Source of the DNA: Faecalibacterium gallinarum
GTDB taxonomy: Bacteria > Bacillota > Clostridia > Oscillospirales > Ruminococcaceae
DNA: 64,000 bases
Direction of reading: 5' to 3'
Assembly: GCF_022180365.1 (NCBI RefSeq)
Contig: NZ_BQKV01000115.1
Coordinates: 27,788 to 91,787 of the forward strand
The position numbers and the translations under genes were made by a program. The notes under the pieces were generated by a model that made no database searches, had not been told where the DNA came from, and saw nothing but the letters and a program-made list of their open reading frames with translations. Shown piece by piece: positions 36,002 through 44,074 of the stretch. Within the stretch, counting starts at the first letter, position 1. Every line of letters starts with the position of its first letter.

Positions 36002-36533
36002 GGTGCCTCCTTAAACAAAAATCCGCCCATTTCAGCCGTAACAGCCGCAATAGACGGATAGCAGATTTTAGTGTTGTGTTTCGGGGCGATTTTCAAGGGA
36101 AATGCGGCCATAGAGCCGCCCGGAAATCCCCCGTAGTATTACGGATAGGGCAGACTATGCCCTATCGGATTGTTGTGTTTCAGTATCAATTCGGTGTTCA
36201 TTTTTGCCGGTTCTCCCTGATGTCGTTCCTGCCCCTGGCTCTCACAACGGCGTTTCGCTCCCTTTGGTACGCTCGTTGCGGTCATGGTTCCTCCATTTCC
36301 TGCCGCAAGTCATTGCGCTACATCGCCGGGGAGCATATCCCATACAGGCCGGTCATTCGATTGGAATAATCCATCGATGAACTAAGCCCATTATGGCACA
36401 TTTTTGAGCCTTCTCCCGTATATCCACAAAGTAGGAAAACCGTCCCAAAAACGAAAATTTCCACGATTGCGGAACGGGTATGGTATAATGGGATGGACGG
36501 CGGCAGCCAGCCGCAGGAAGGAGCGATGTATCT
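36002..36533. other. 532-bp intergenic region between divergent operons
   Basis: No convincing gene lies here. It holds a perfect inverted repeat GATAGGGCA-5nt-TGCCCTATC (36145-36167), a GCGGC/GCCGC hairpin near 36105, and at the right end an extended -10 promoter (TGGTATAAT, hexamer 36484-36489) for the plus-strand regulator. The rest shows no clear signal. Confidence 0.55.
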
Positions 36534-37355
36534 ATGAAAACCCGCATTTCCGTACAGGAACGCCTGAAAGATTTACGGGTGGAACGGGGCTTAAATCTGG
36601 AAGAACTGGCGCAGGAAACCGGCATTTCAAAATCAGCCCTCGGCAGCTATGAAAACGACAACGATGAATACAAGGAAATCAATCACGGCAGCCTGTTGAA
36701 GCTGGCAGACTTTTATCAGGTGTCCGTTGACTATCTGCTCGGCCTTACCAACAATCGGAAATATGAAAACACGCCGATAGAAGAATTACATTTGAGTGAT
36801 GAAGTCGTGGAACTGCTGAAAAGTGAACGCTTCAACAACCGGCTGCTGTGTGAGATTATCTCCCATGAAAAATTCAAGGAACTGCTGGCAGACGCAGAAA
36901 TCTATGTGGACGGGATAGCAACCATGCACTTCCATGACACAAACAGCTCACTGGCTGCTTTACGGGCTATGATACTGGAAGAACATCCCGAAGCTACGGC
37001 AGACCGGGCAATCAAAGTATTGGAAGCCTGTCAGGTAGAGGAAGAAGATTTCTTCTGCCATGTGACGCACAAAACATGGGACGTCATTCTCCACGACATA
37101 CGCAAGGCGCACGAAAATGACAGTGAAAGTGCGCCGGATACTACGCCCGCCGATGAGCTGATACGGGAAGTACAAAAGGCCATGCAATCGCCGGGGGATA
37201 GGATTCAGCAATTCACGGAGATGTTCTGCAAGGCGTTCCAGCTTAAATATAAGCGGCTCTCACAAGAGGAACGAAGCCTTTTGAAAAAGCTGTTCAAGAA
37301 ATCCCCGCTGATAAAACAGTCTGGTATGAACTTCCGGCGCAGGCCGTGGAAATGA
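36534..37355 (+). CDS. XRE-family regulator of the nested element
   Basis: This 273-residue protein has an N-terminal Cro/CI helix-turn-helix (ERLKDLRVERGLNLEELAQ, then SKSALGSYE) and a conserved helical C-terminal domain that is probably a sensing or oligomerization domain. It is preceded by GGAAGGAG and the extended -10 promoter at 36484. It is divergent from the replication operon and likely controls it; the inverted repeat at 36145-36167 is a candidate site. Confidence 0.85.
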   Translation: MKTRISVQERLKDLRVERGLNLEELAQETGISKSALGSYENDNDEYKEINHGSLLKLADFYQVSVDYLLGLTNNRKYENTPIEELHLSDEVVELLKSERFNNRLLCEIISHEKFKELLADAEIYVDGIATMHFHDTNSSLAALRAMILEEHPEATADRAIKVLEACQVEEEDFFCHVTHKTWDVILHDIRKAHENDSESAPDTTPADELIREVQKAMQSPGDRIQQFTEMFCKAFQLKYKRLSQEERSLLKKLFKKSPLIKQSGMNFRRRPWK

Positions 37356-37420
37356 AAACTGCCGTTGCGGGAATGTGCGTTCCTGCAACGGCAATTAGTT
37401 TAGGGGATGATATTCACTTT

Positions 37421-37687
37421 TCATTCTTTGCTCGGATATTCTTTATCTTTCCAATACCACCATTTCAATTTTTCTACTTCGTGGGTTTCATTCTCGGCAA
37501 AATATACGGCAAGACGGAAAACATAAAGCTGGCACTTATCTTCCTGAAAGCCTTTATATAAGCAATCCTGTAAATATAATTCTTCTGGTTTCTTTCCTTT
37601 TAGGTCAGAAATCTCCCGTATACCAATGTTTAATAAGTCCTGCTCAATGTTTTTTCCAACTCCGGGAATGTCCCGCAATCTGCCCAT
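37421..37687 (-). CDS. Helix-hairpin-helix (Cdd1-like) protein
   Basis: The 88 residues open with LRDIPGVGKNIEQDLLNIGI, a helix-hairpin-helix motif, and match the Cdd1 'pathogenicity locus' family. Length is normal for it. It is the last gene of the minus-strand cargo cluster and AT-richer than the element core. The family's role is not established. Confidence 0.7.
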   Translation of the reverse strand: MGRLRDIPGVGKNIEQDLLNIGIREISDLKGKKPEELYLQDCLYKGFQEDKCQLYVFRLAVYFAENETHEVEKLKWWYWKDKEYPSKE

Positions 37688-37690
37688 TGT

Positions 37691-38338
37691 CTAATCCAAC
37701 CTTTCTATCTTTACCGTGGCAATCGCAGATTGATTTGGTTGCCCGGTAACAAGGTCTTGCGGTGCCGGTATTAACATCATAAAACCGTCTGTCCCATATC
37801 TCTGCTCATAACCTTGTGCGTATTCTTTCTCAACAGAAATGTGCTGCACTTGACCGATAACCATAGCTGTTATTCCTGCGCCGCTTAAATCCTGCGTTTC
37901 CTTCAAGGTACATTCCATATTGATAAATGCTTCTTGGATGATTGGCGCATGAATGGTTTTTGCATTGGAAAGCGTAAAATAACCTACTGCAAATTCGTCT
38001 GTTTCCATATCGTTGTGTTTAATTGTGTCTACCAACTTATCATAATAGCTTATCGGGAGAAAGTTGATACAAAAGCATTTTTCCCTTTTGATATTGGCAT
38101 AGGTGTGGGTATGCTGATATAGATTTCCCATTACTGCGAAGAAAGCAGTTTTATCCCCATGAAAGCAACTCCATGAATGGAAGCAGACATTCGGTTTCCC
38201 GTTTTCTTTCCATGTAGTAATTGCAAACAAAACGGTTGGTATTCCTGCGGTCACTTCAAAATGTGAAAACAATTCAAATTCTTCTGGATATGAGGGCTTA
38301 AAATACTGCGGAAAATCTTTTCCAATCTCTATCTTCAT
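37691..38338 (-). CDS. Flavin reductase-like (FMN-binding split-barrel) protein
   Basis: This 215-residue protein fits the flavin reductase family: a PTVLFAITTWKENGKPNVCFHSW strand pair, then CFCINFLPISYYD and later strands ending in GQVQHISVEKEY. The ATG at 38338 has AGGAGG 7 nt upstream; the upstream in-frame extension overlaps the neighbouring gene region and is not used. It likely binds FMN and reduces flavin or a small substrate. It belongs to the AT-rich cargo set. Confidence 0.75.
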   Translation of the reverse strand: MKIEIGKDFPQYFKPSYPEEFELFSHFEVTAGIPTVLFAITTWKENGKPNVCFHSWSCFHGDKTAFFAVMGNLYQHTHTYANIKREKCFCINFLPISYYDKLVDTIKHNDMETDEFAVGYFTLSNAKTIHAPIIQEAFINMECTLKETQDLSGAGITAMVIGQVQHISVEKEYAQGYEQRYGTDGFMMLIPAPQDLVTGQPNQSAIATVKIERLD

Positions 38339-38361
38339 TGCACTACCTCCTTGAATTTGCG

Positions 38362-38742
38362 CTATCGTTTCTTTTCTATGATGTAGGACTGTAAACTTCT
38401 CTGACAACCATTCTTTTCATAAAACGCTTCAATTCCCGGTTGCGAGCCAAAATACAGCATTGTCGGTGTATTTTTCTTTGCCAGTTGGAGAAGCTGGCTT
38501 CCAATTCCTTTATTCTGATAATCTGGAAGCACAAGCAACTCTGTAATTGTTCCAAAAAAATAACCATCTGACAGGATACGCAGGCAGCCGACAAGCCTAT
38601 CTCCGTCATAAGCAGTTATGTTTTGCGTTTTAGATAAAGCATTTTGCGTCTTTTCAATATCATAGTCTCCCGGCCATACTTGGTTTACGAATGTAAGAAA
38701 TACCGAAGCGTTAAGCATTTTATCATCAATTCTGTATTCCAT
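38362..38742 (-). CDS. GNAT-family N-acetyltransferase
   Basis: The ~126 residues show the GNAT fold: strand VGCLRILSDG, the catalytic strand ITELLVLPDYQNKGIGSQLL with the acetyl-CoA loop Q-N-K-G-I-G, and a terminal FYEKNGC region. Substrate is unknown. It overlaps the adjacent GNAT gene by 17 bp, so the two are translated together. Start is the ATG at 38742; an upstream TTG is weaker. Confidence 0.85.
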   Translation of the reverse strand: MEYRIDDKMLNASVFLTFVNQVWPGDYDIEKTQNALSKTQNITAYDGDRLVGCLRILSDGYFFGTITELLVLPDYQNKGIGSQLLQLAKKNTPTMLYFGSQPGIEAFYEKNGCQRSLQSYIIEKKR

Positions 38743-39184
38743 TGTCCCTGTACCTCTCAAATTTCATTGGAGTAAATCTTATTCCATCAGATAATTGCTC
38801 ACTATCCATATCAATAAAGCCCAGTTTGTGATAAACAGGAACCGCATACGGAGAAGAATTAACCGTATAAACCGGGTGATTGCTGTTATTCAAAACGCAC
38901 TCCCATAGCTTTCGCCCAATACCTTGTCTATGGTACTTGGATTTTACAAAAAAGCAGCAAATGTGCTTTCGATTTTCATTTGTAGCAATTACGCCTCTCA
39001 ACTCATCATTTTCATAGGCTCCCCAAAATTCCAGAGAAGCTACAATATCTTCATTTTCAATAAATTCCCGGAATGACTTAACACCTTCATCAGAATAGTC
39101 AGGGGCTTCAAATTGTAAAAATGTCTCCCATATAAGGCTTAGTGCCGCAGTAATCTCAACTTTGTTTCTAATTTGCCGTATCAT
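38726..39184 (-). CDS. GNAT-family N-acetyltransferase
   Basis: The 152 residues have the GNAT acetyl-CoA loop HRQGIGRKLW and the C-terminal YHKLGFIDMD strand-helix. Start ATG has GGAGGGGGAT upstream. It is a different subfamily from its neighbour. Tandem GNAT genes on mobile elements sometimes modify drugs, but nothing here identifies a substrate. Confidence 0.85.
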   Translation of the reverse strand: MIRQIRNKVEITAALSLIWETFLQFEAPDYSDEGVKSFREFIENEDIVASLEFWGAYENDELRGVIATNENRKHICCFFVKSKYHRQGIGRKLWECVLNNSNHPVYTVNSSPYAVPVYHKLGFIDMDSEQLSDGIRFTPMKFERYRDNGIQN

Positions 39185-39220
39185 TCCTTATCCCCCTCCA
39201 TTTAGACTAAACCTGTCGAT

Positions 39221-39631
39221 TTAGACCGGTTTTATCATATTATGCTCATATAGTGTTTCAAAAGTGTTGACGGCTCCACCATGCTCAACGATTTTACCGT
39301 CAACTATCTTATCAATATCAATCCCTGTGAAAGACAGTCTTTTATGTGTCGGCTTTATTCCAATCCATTCTCCCTCATGAGTTCCTTCCATGACAAATTC
39401 AGAAATGATGTAATCTCCATCTTTGTACTGCCGGAGTATCCGCATTGTATAGTCTGGATATGTTTGCTTCACGGCTGTAAGGTGTTCTTTCATACCTTCC
39501 AATCCTAAAGGAATTTTTCTTTCTCCATCAATAAGGACACAATTCTCTGAAACATATTGAGGAAGTTCATTGAGCAAGTTGTTTGAAACAATGACTTCAT
39601 AGAAATGCTTTATGGTTTCCTTTTTATTCAT
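39221..39631 (-). CDS. SnoaL-like/NTF2-fold protein
   Basis: The 136 residues match SnoaL-like polyketide-cyclase-type proteins: KHFYEVIVSNNLLNELPQYV, then VKQTYPDYTMRI, EFVMEGTHEGEW and FTGIDIDKIVDGKIVEH. Start ATG at 39631 has GAGG 6 nt away. It is downstream of the XRE gene and probably in its transcript. Substrate unknown. Confidence 0.7.
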   Translation of the reverse strand: MNKKETIKHFYEVIVSNNLLNELPQYVSENCVLIDGERKIPLGLEGMKEHLTAVKQTYPDYTMRILRQYKDGDYIISEFVMEGTHEGEWIGIKPTHKRLSFTGIDIDKIVDGKIVEHGGAVNTFETLYEHNMIKPV

Positions 39632-39639
39632 TTCACACC

Positions 39640-39855
39640 TCACAAATTAGTATCATCCGGTTCCAACTCAATCACATCCAAAATACCACAATTCAGGGCT
39701 TCGCAGATACGAACCAGAGTTTCCATGCTGATGTTTTTGCCTTTACCCATGTTGGCAATCATATTTGTGGTAAGACCGGCGGCAATCCGCAAGTCCTCTT
39801 TCCTCATATTGCGCTCAACCAGCGTGTGCCAGAGGGGTTTATAGCTTATGTGCAT
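39640..39855 (-). CDS. Small XRE-type regulator
   Basis: The 71 residues fit a compact helix-turn-helix domain: RKEDLRIAAGLTTNMIANMGKG, then SMETLVRICEALNCGI. It is the first gene inside the right junction of the nested element and probably regulates the cargo cluster that follows it. Confidence 0.8.
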   Translation of the reverse strand: MHISYKPLWHTLVERNMRKEDLRIAAGLTTNMIANMGKGKNISMETLVRICEALNCGILDVIELEPDDTNL

Positions 39856-39991
39856 TTATCCTCCTGCCTTTCTCCCTGTTCCGGGGTTCCTGTTCCCATT
39901 ATATCAAAGTTCTTGCTATTCCACAAACATTTCTTGACACAACCGCCGGTTCCGTCTGGATTGTGCTTTTCCTTTCTTCCCTTGATTACAT

Positions 39992-40150
39992 CTACTTAGC
40001 CATAAGCTGCTTCATGCCCTGCGACTTGGCACCGGGGTTATCGTTGCCATATCCTTCCAGCAGGTTGATGACACCCCAAACGCCAAGACCGGCACCCAGA
40101 GCGACAACGAGGGTCTGAAGCACTTCGACAGCAGAGTTAAAGAAATCCAT
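39992..40150 (-). pseudogene. 5' part of maff2, cut off by the nested element
   Basis: From ATG 40150 (AGGAGG 8 nt upstream) the frame encodes MDFFNSAVEVLQTLVVALG... and GYGNDNPGAKSQGMKQLMA, the first ~50 residues of a Maff2-type protein. It then runs into element sequence and stops (AAG TAG). The remainder, including the GGGVALIGTTLI membrane segment, lies at 28037-28120. Confidence 0.8.
39999..40018. repeat. Right copy of the nested element's flanking repeat
   Basis: Direct repeat partner of 28101-28120, with 17 of 20 identical positions. It overlaps the GMKQLMA codons of maff2, so the recombination target lies in a conserved coding stretch. Confidence 0.65.
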
Positions 40151-40363
40151 AATCGTTTCCTCCTGAGAAAAAGAGCTTGCGGCCGGTCGGCACACACCTG
40201 AAATCCTTATTCTTTTGGCTGCAAACCGCAGCAGGGTTGATTTGCTGGTGTGCCTGGGGCCTGGAAAAGAAAAGTCCTCCCGGATTTGGGAGGGTTTAAG
40301 GGGATGTATTGCTCTCATAAGGGAAATGATTATGTAGGCTCCCCCCTTGCCGGGGGAGCGTTT

Positions 40364-42118
40364 TCATTCTTCGTCCGCTTCCACTACATCGTAGGTGTCA
40401 GACGGCCTTAGTTTCAGGCGGTGATCGAGGAACTTCTCGATGTCAAACATATTCTTCTTGTCGTAGTCGCCGGTCAGCTTGTAGTTGGGATGCTGGGTCA
40501 GGTCGTACTTGTCGGAGAGGAAGGGCCGGACGCCGCGCAGCTGCAGGATGCACTTGCCGCCGTCCATGACCGCTAGTTCATCCCGGCTCATAAGTTCATG
40601 CCCGGTTTTTTGATACGACGTGCCGTAGCTGGAGCTGTTGCCGCGGGTGTCCGAAGTGTTGTAAAGGTCGATTGTCTCTTTCCCTAGTGCCGCAGCCAGT
40701 TCCTTGAGGGTCGTGTTTTCCGAGCCGCCCAGAAACACCTGGCTGTCCATGTTGCCGATGATGGTGTCGGCGTTGTCCTTATACAGCGCCTTCAGCTGGG
40801 ACTGCGCCTGCAAAACCAGACAGGCAGAGATCTCCCGGCTGCGGATGGTAGCCACCAGCTTTTCCAGGTTCGGGATCTGCCCGATGTTGGCACACTCGTC
40901 AATCAGGCAGCGCACATGGACCGGCAGCCGCCCGCCGTACACATCGTCGGCCTTTTCGCAGAGCAGATTGAACAGCTGAGTGTACACCATCGAGATCAGA
41001 AAGTTGAAGGTGCTGTCCGTATCGGACATGATGAGGAACAGTGCCGTTTTCCGGTCGCCCAGGGTATCCAGCTCCAGCTCGTCATACGAAGTGATTTCAC
41101 GGAGTTCCGCGATATCAAAGGGGGCCAGCCGGGCACCGCAGGAAATGAGGATCGACTTCGCCGTTTTACCGGCGGCCAGCTTGTAAAGACGGTACTGCCG
41201 AACCGCAAAGTGATTTGGCTGCCTCTCGCCCAGCTTCTCAAACATCTGGTCTACCGGGTTCTGGAATTCTTCATCATCCTCCCGGACTTCCATCACGTTC
41301 AAAAATTCCAGCAGCGTGGCAAAGTTTTGTTCTTCTTCCGGAGCCTCATAGTGGATATAGGCAATCAACGACGTAAGCAGGAGTTTTTCCGCCTTGTCCC
41401 AAAACGGATCACCGCCTTTGCCTTCGCCTCGGGTGTTGGTCATAAGGGTTGTTACCAGCTTCAAAATGTCCTTCTCGCTGTGGATATAGTGGAAGGGATT
41501 ATAATGCATCGACTTTTTAAAGTTGATGGTGTTGAAGATCTTGATGCGGTAGCCTTTTTTCACAAACGCATTGCCTACCTCAAGGACGGTAGTTCCCTTC
41601 GGGTCCGTCAAAACATAGGAACTGTGCATCTGGAGTAAGTTGGGCTTGATCCAGAAGCGGGTCTTACCGCTGCCGGAGCCGCCCACAATCAGCACATTTT
41701 TGTTTCGTGCATTTTTGGGGTCCGGCGGTCGGCTGGAGAGCATCAGGCGTTCCGTTTTGGTCAGGATGACATTCTCCTCGAACTTGGGGTCCATGAAAGG
41801 CTCGATATCTTTGGCGTTGCCCCATCGAGCGGAGCCGTATTCACTGCCGTGGCGGTACTTCTTAGCGTTTTTGCCTTTGAGATACACCGCCAGCCGCAGC
41901 CCCGCGCCGCAGCACAAGCCCACCAGCAGGTCCAGAGGGTGGAAGCTGGGAATGATACGGCCCAGGGCATCCGGCAAAACGGCCATTAGGGACTGCATCT
42001 TCTCGGTCATGTCGGCTCCCGCCGCCATGCGCCAGGCCCGTCCAAGGTTGGTGGCATACAGTCCCATCAGGATATAGGGCAGGTTCAGGATCACCAATCG
42101 TTTTGTATTCTGGTTCAT
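40364..42118 (-). CDS. VirD4/TraG-type coupling ATPase
   Basis: This 584-residue protein has two N-terminal membrane spans, Walker A GGSGSGKT near residue 145, and Walker B RCLIDECANIG. It links the relaxosome to the secretion channel and is required for transfer. The start overlaps the stop of the PcfB-type gene (ATGA). It reads toward maff2, now broken by the nested element, so genes from VirB6 leftward may depend on a different promoter. Confidence 0.95.
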   Translation of the reverse strand: MNQNTKRLVILNLPYILMGLYATNLGRAWRMAAGADMTEKMQSLMAVLPDALGRIIPSFHPLDLLVGLCCGAGLRLAVYLKGKNAKKYRHGSEYGSARWGNAKDIEPFMDPKFEENVILTKTERLMLSSRPPDPKNARNKNVLIVGGSGSGKTRFWIKPNLLQMHSSYVLTDPKGTTVLEVGNAFVKKGYRIKIFNTINFKKSMHYNPFHYIHSEKDILKLVTTLMTNTRGEGKGGDPFWDKAEKLLLTSLIAYIHYEAPEEEQNFATLLEFLNVMEVREDDEEFQNPVDQMFEKLGERQPNHFAVRQYRLYKLAAGKTAKSILISCGARLAPFDIAELREITSYDELELDTLGDRKTALFLIMSDTDSTFNFLISMVYTQLFNLLCEKADDVYGGRLPVHVRCLIDECANIGQIPNLEKLVATIRSREISACLVLQAQSQLKALYKDNADTIIGNMDSQVFLGGSENTTLKELAAALGKETIDLYNTSDTRGNSSSYGTSYQKTGHELMSRDELAVMDGGKCILQLRGVRPFLSDKYDLTQHPNYKLTGDYDKKNMFDIEKFLDHRLKLRPSDTYDVVEADEE

Positions 42119-42582
42119 CGGTCCCCGTGCTCCTGTTTTTTCTCCCTCACCTTGCCGGGCAGCTCTGCGACCTGCTGAATCAGGTTATGCAGCTGAGCAA
42201 GCACCGAGGGCTTTTTTTTCTTTTTCAGTACCGAAGCGGAATACTCCTGAAATGCAGCGGTCAAGGCGTCGCTGTCCTGGGCCTTGAAAAAGACCATATA
42301 TTTGGGCGGAACCAACGACTTATCCTTGGTGATGGCAAAGTCGATGCCGTACTTTTTGGCGTATCTTCCAAAGCCCCGGATGGCGGTTTTTTCAATGTCG
42401 ATGTTGGTCACGCCCTTGTTCTGCCCCACCAGCTTTTTGATGCTTTGCTTCCCGCGGGGATTGCTGCGTCCCCGCAGGTAAGCCATCACGGCTTTAAAAA
42501 GCGTTTGAACCGTCAGCTTGCTGGTGCTGATGGCCAGATTGATCGTTTTGTTTTCGATTTCTTCCTGCATAAGCATCACCAT
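42115..42582 (-). CDS. PcfB family (DUF3801) protein
   Basis: The ~155 residues match DUF3801/PcfB, a relaxosome-linked accessory protein: TINLAISTSKLTVQTLFKAV, then NIDIEKTAIRGFGRYAKKYGIDF. Several in-frame ATG codons (42582, 42576, 42570) cluster behind GGAAGGG, so the exact start is open. It is coupled to virD4 by a 4-bp overlap. Confidence 0.85.
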   Translation of the reverse strand: MVMLMQEEIENKTINLAISTSKLTVQTLFKAVMAYLRGRSNPRGKQSIKKLVGQNKGVTNIDIEKTAIRGFGRYAKKYGIDFAITKDKSLVPPKYMVFFKAQDSDALTAAFQEYSASVLKKKKKPSVLAQLHNLIQQVAELPGKVREKKQEHGDR

Positions 42583-42667
42583 CCCTTCCAGCCTGCATCA
42601 GAGCTGCTACAAAAAAGCCAAACCAGGTGCCCGCCATGAAGAGAGCAATGTCAAACCATGGATTCAT
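42494..42667 (-). CDS. DUF3789-like membrane peptide
   Basis: A 57-residue frame starts at ATG 42667, five bases past the stop of the upstream gene, and overlaps the first third of pcfB in another frame. It is one membrane span (FDIALFMAGTWFGFFVAAL) and a polar tail. Small proteins of this shape (DUF3789) occupy this place in related ICEs. Ribosome site is weak, so coupling is likely. Confidence 0.6.
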   Translation of the reverse strand: MNPWFDIALFMAGTWFGFFVAALMQAGRDGDAYAGRNRKQNDQSGHQHQQADGSNAF

Positions 42668-42671
42668 AGCC

Positions 42672-43106
42672 TCAGTCCAGGCAGATGCCGTTGAAACTCA
42701 CGCCATCTGCCATCAAAGCGGTATCCCGCTCAGACAAAAACTCAGCGATCCGGCAGATATCTTCAAGCCGAAGGGAGATAATTTCATAGTCCTCATTCAG
42801 CCGAAAGAAAACCGCCGCTCCGGTCAGATACTGCTTCCCGGGCAGATGAATCGTTTCTGCCGGACAGTAACTCATCATAATGGGAGAATCCGGCAGATGA
42901 TAAAGCGCATCGCACTCGTCAAAGCAGGGAAGAATCTCCGTAACATCTTCCAGCAGGATAATAGACAGAGGCTCATCAGGTCCGGCAGAAGCAAGGTAAA
43001 CTTTCTGCTTCTGACCTTCCAGAGAAGCAATCCTTTTTTCGACTGCACAGACCTTATCATGGATCTGCCGCAGGAGATTATTGGGTTCCATTTTCTTTGT
43101 TGCCAT
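42672..43106 (-). CDS. Conserved ICE protein of unknown function
   Basis: The ~144 residues contain a coiled-coil N-terminus (NNLLRQIHDKVCAVEKRIASLE) and a region ending in EIISLRLEDICRIAEFLSERD. The start at 43106 has GGAGG 7 nt upstream. The family is unknown to me. It stands between the parB gene and the DUF3789/PcfB/VirD4 run. Confidence 0.55.
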   Translation of the reverse strand: MATKKMEPNNLLRQIHDKVCAVEKRIASLEGQKQKVYLASAGPDEPLSIILLEDVTEILPCFDECDALYHLPDSPIMMSYCPAETIHLPGKQYLTGAAVFFRLNEDYEIISLRLEDICRIAEFLSERDTALMADGVSFNGICLD

Positions 43107-43156
43107 AGGCACACCTCCAAATTATCATGTTTTGTTCGGGTTGTTTTGCCAGCCGG

Positions 43157-44074
43157 TCAGCGTTCCTGACTGCGCTGGCGCTTCTTTTGCCATTGTTCCA
43201 GCAGCTTCAAGATGGTTTCCTCCATCTGCCGCGGGGTGTAGGACTTGGGAAAATACTTGCGCAGCACGTCGTTCTTGATGGTCAAGCGGTCCATCTCGGC
43301 CTTTTTCTCCTTTCCCATAATGTCGAAGATGGCTTCATAACTGCAATGGCCCTCCTGACTCAGCTTCTTGATCTGCTGGGCTTGGGACAGAGAGGGGGCA
43401 TTCTGGGTGTCCTGCATGGCCTCAAAAAAATCCCGCTGTTCGGAATCTGCCAGATAGGACAGCTCCACAGCGGGGTTAAAGGATATTTTCTTTTGGTCCA
43501 CCAGTTCCAGAAGCTCCGGGATTAGATTGGTGAGGCGGATAAATCTTTTGACCTGGGACTTGCTATCATCACTATCCAAAGCCACTTTTTCTGCGGCTGT
43601 CAACTTCGGCCCAAGTTGGGCCGAAGTTAAATCCGACCTAGCACCTTGATTTTTTATGGCTTCCAGCTTCATTTTGTAGGCAAAAGCCCGCTCGCTGGGC
43701 AGGATGCTCTCCCGCTGCAAGTTGCTGTCCACCATCAAAATCACCGCTTGGTCATCGTCCATCTTCCGTACAATCACCGGCAGGCTTTTCAGCCCGGCCA
43801 GCTGGGCCGCATGCTGCCGACGGTGGCCCGAAATGATCTCGTATCCTCCTTCCTCCCGGGGCCGGGCAATCAAAGGGGCCATCACACCAAACTGCGCTAC
43901 ACTTTCTACTGTTCGCTGCATGGCTTCATCGTCCAGCACCTTGAAGGGGTGGTTTTTGAAGGGATGCAGCTCCCCAATGGAGATTTGCTGAATCTGCTCA
44001 GTCTGGCGGCTTTCCTCGGTCGAAAAAATGTCATCGTAACTGGTCAAGCTGATGTTTGCGCCGCTTTTCGGCAC
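43157..44074 (-). CDS. parB: ParB/Spo0J-like partition protein
   Basis: This 305-residue protein has the ParB N-terminal region (PFKNHPFKVLDDEAMQRTVESV; GYEIISGHRRQHAA). A central helix-turn-helix region and a basic C-terminus follow. It should bind a parS-like site and work with ParA to segregate the excised or replicating ICE. It overlaps parA by 44 bp. A 27-bp perfect palindrome lies inside this gene (43602-43628). Confidence 0.9.
   Translation of the reverse strand: MPKSGANISLTSYDDIFSTEESRQTEQIQQISIGELHPFKNHPFKVLDDEAMQRTVESVAQFGVMAPLIARPREEGGYEIISGHRRQHAAQLAGLKSLPVIVRKMDDDQAVILMVDSNLQRESILPSERAFAYKMKLEAIKNQGARSDLTSAQLGPKLTAAEKVALDSDDSKSQVKRFIRLTNLIPELLELVDQKKISFNPAVELSYLADSEQRDFFEAMQDTQNAPSLSQAQQIKKLSQEGHCSYEAIFDIMGKEKKAEMDRLTIKNDVLRKYFPKSYTPRQMEETILKLLEQWQKKRQRSQER
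43602..43628. repeat. Perfect 27-bp palindrome inside parB
   Basis: Two 13-bp arms (AACTTCGGCCCAA and its exact complement) are separated by one G. It encodes SAQLGPKL of ParB. Its size and symmetry resemble parS-type or operator sites, which are often within or near par genes. Confidence 0.6.

Larger units (their letters stand above)
28121..39998. mobile_element. Nested mobilizable element inserted in maff2
   Basis: The maff2 gene is split precisely between 28120 and 39999, and both breakpoints carry near-identical 20-bp sequence. Between them lie a large serine recombinase at one end, a MobA/MobL relaxase, a VirE/VapE-like helicase, a CHC2 primase-like protein, a winged-helix initiator-like protein, DUF3847 and regulators, but no type IV secretion genes. 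It should therefore be mobilizable rather than self-transmissible, able to use the host ICE's machinery. The exact ends are uncertain by a few bases. Confidence 0.8.

Noticed and set aside
36076..36369. 97-codon plus-strand frame in the nested element's 36-kb gap
   Set aside because: No ribosome site, no recognizable domain, and it runs through the inverted repeat; it looks like chance.
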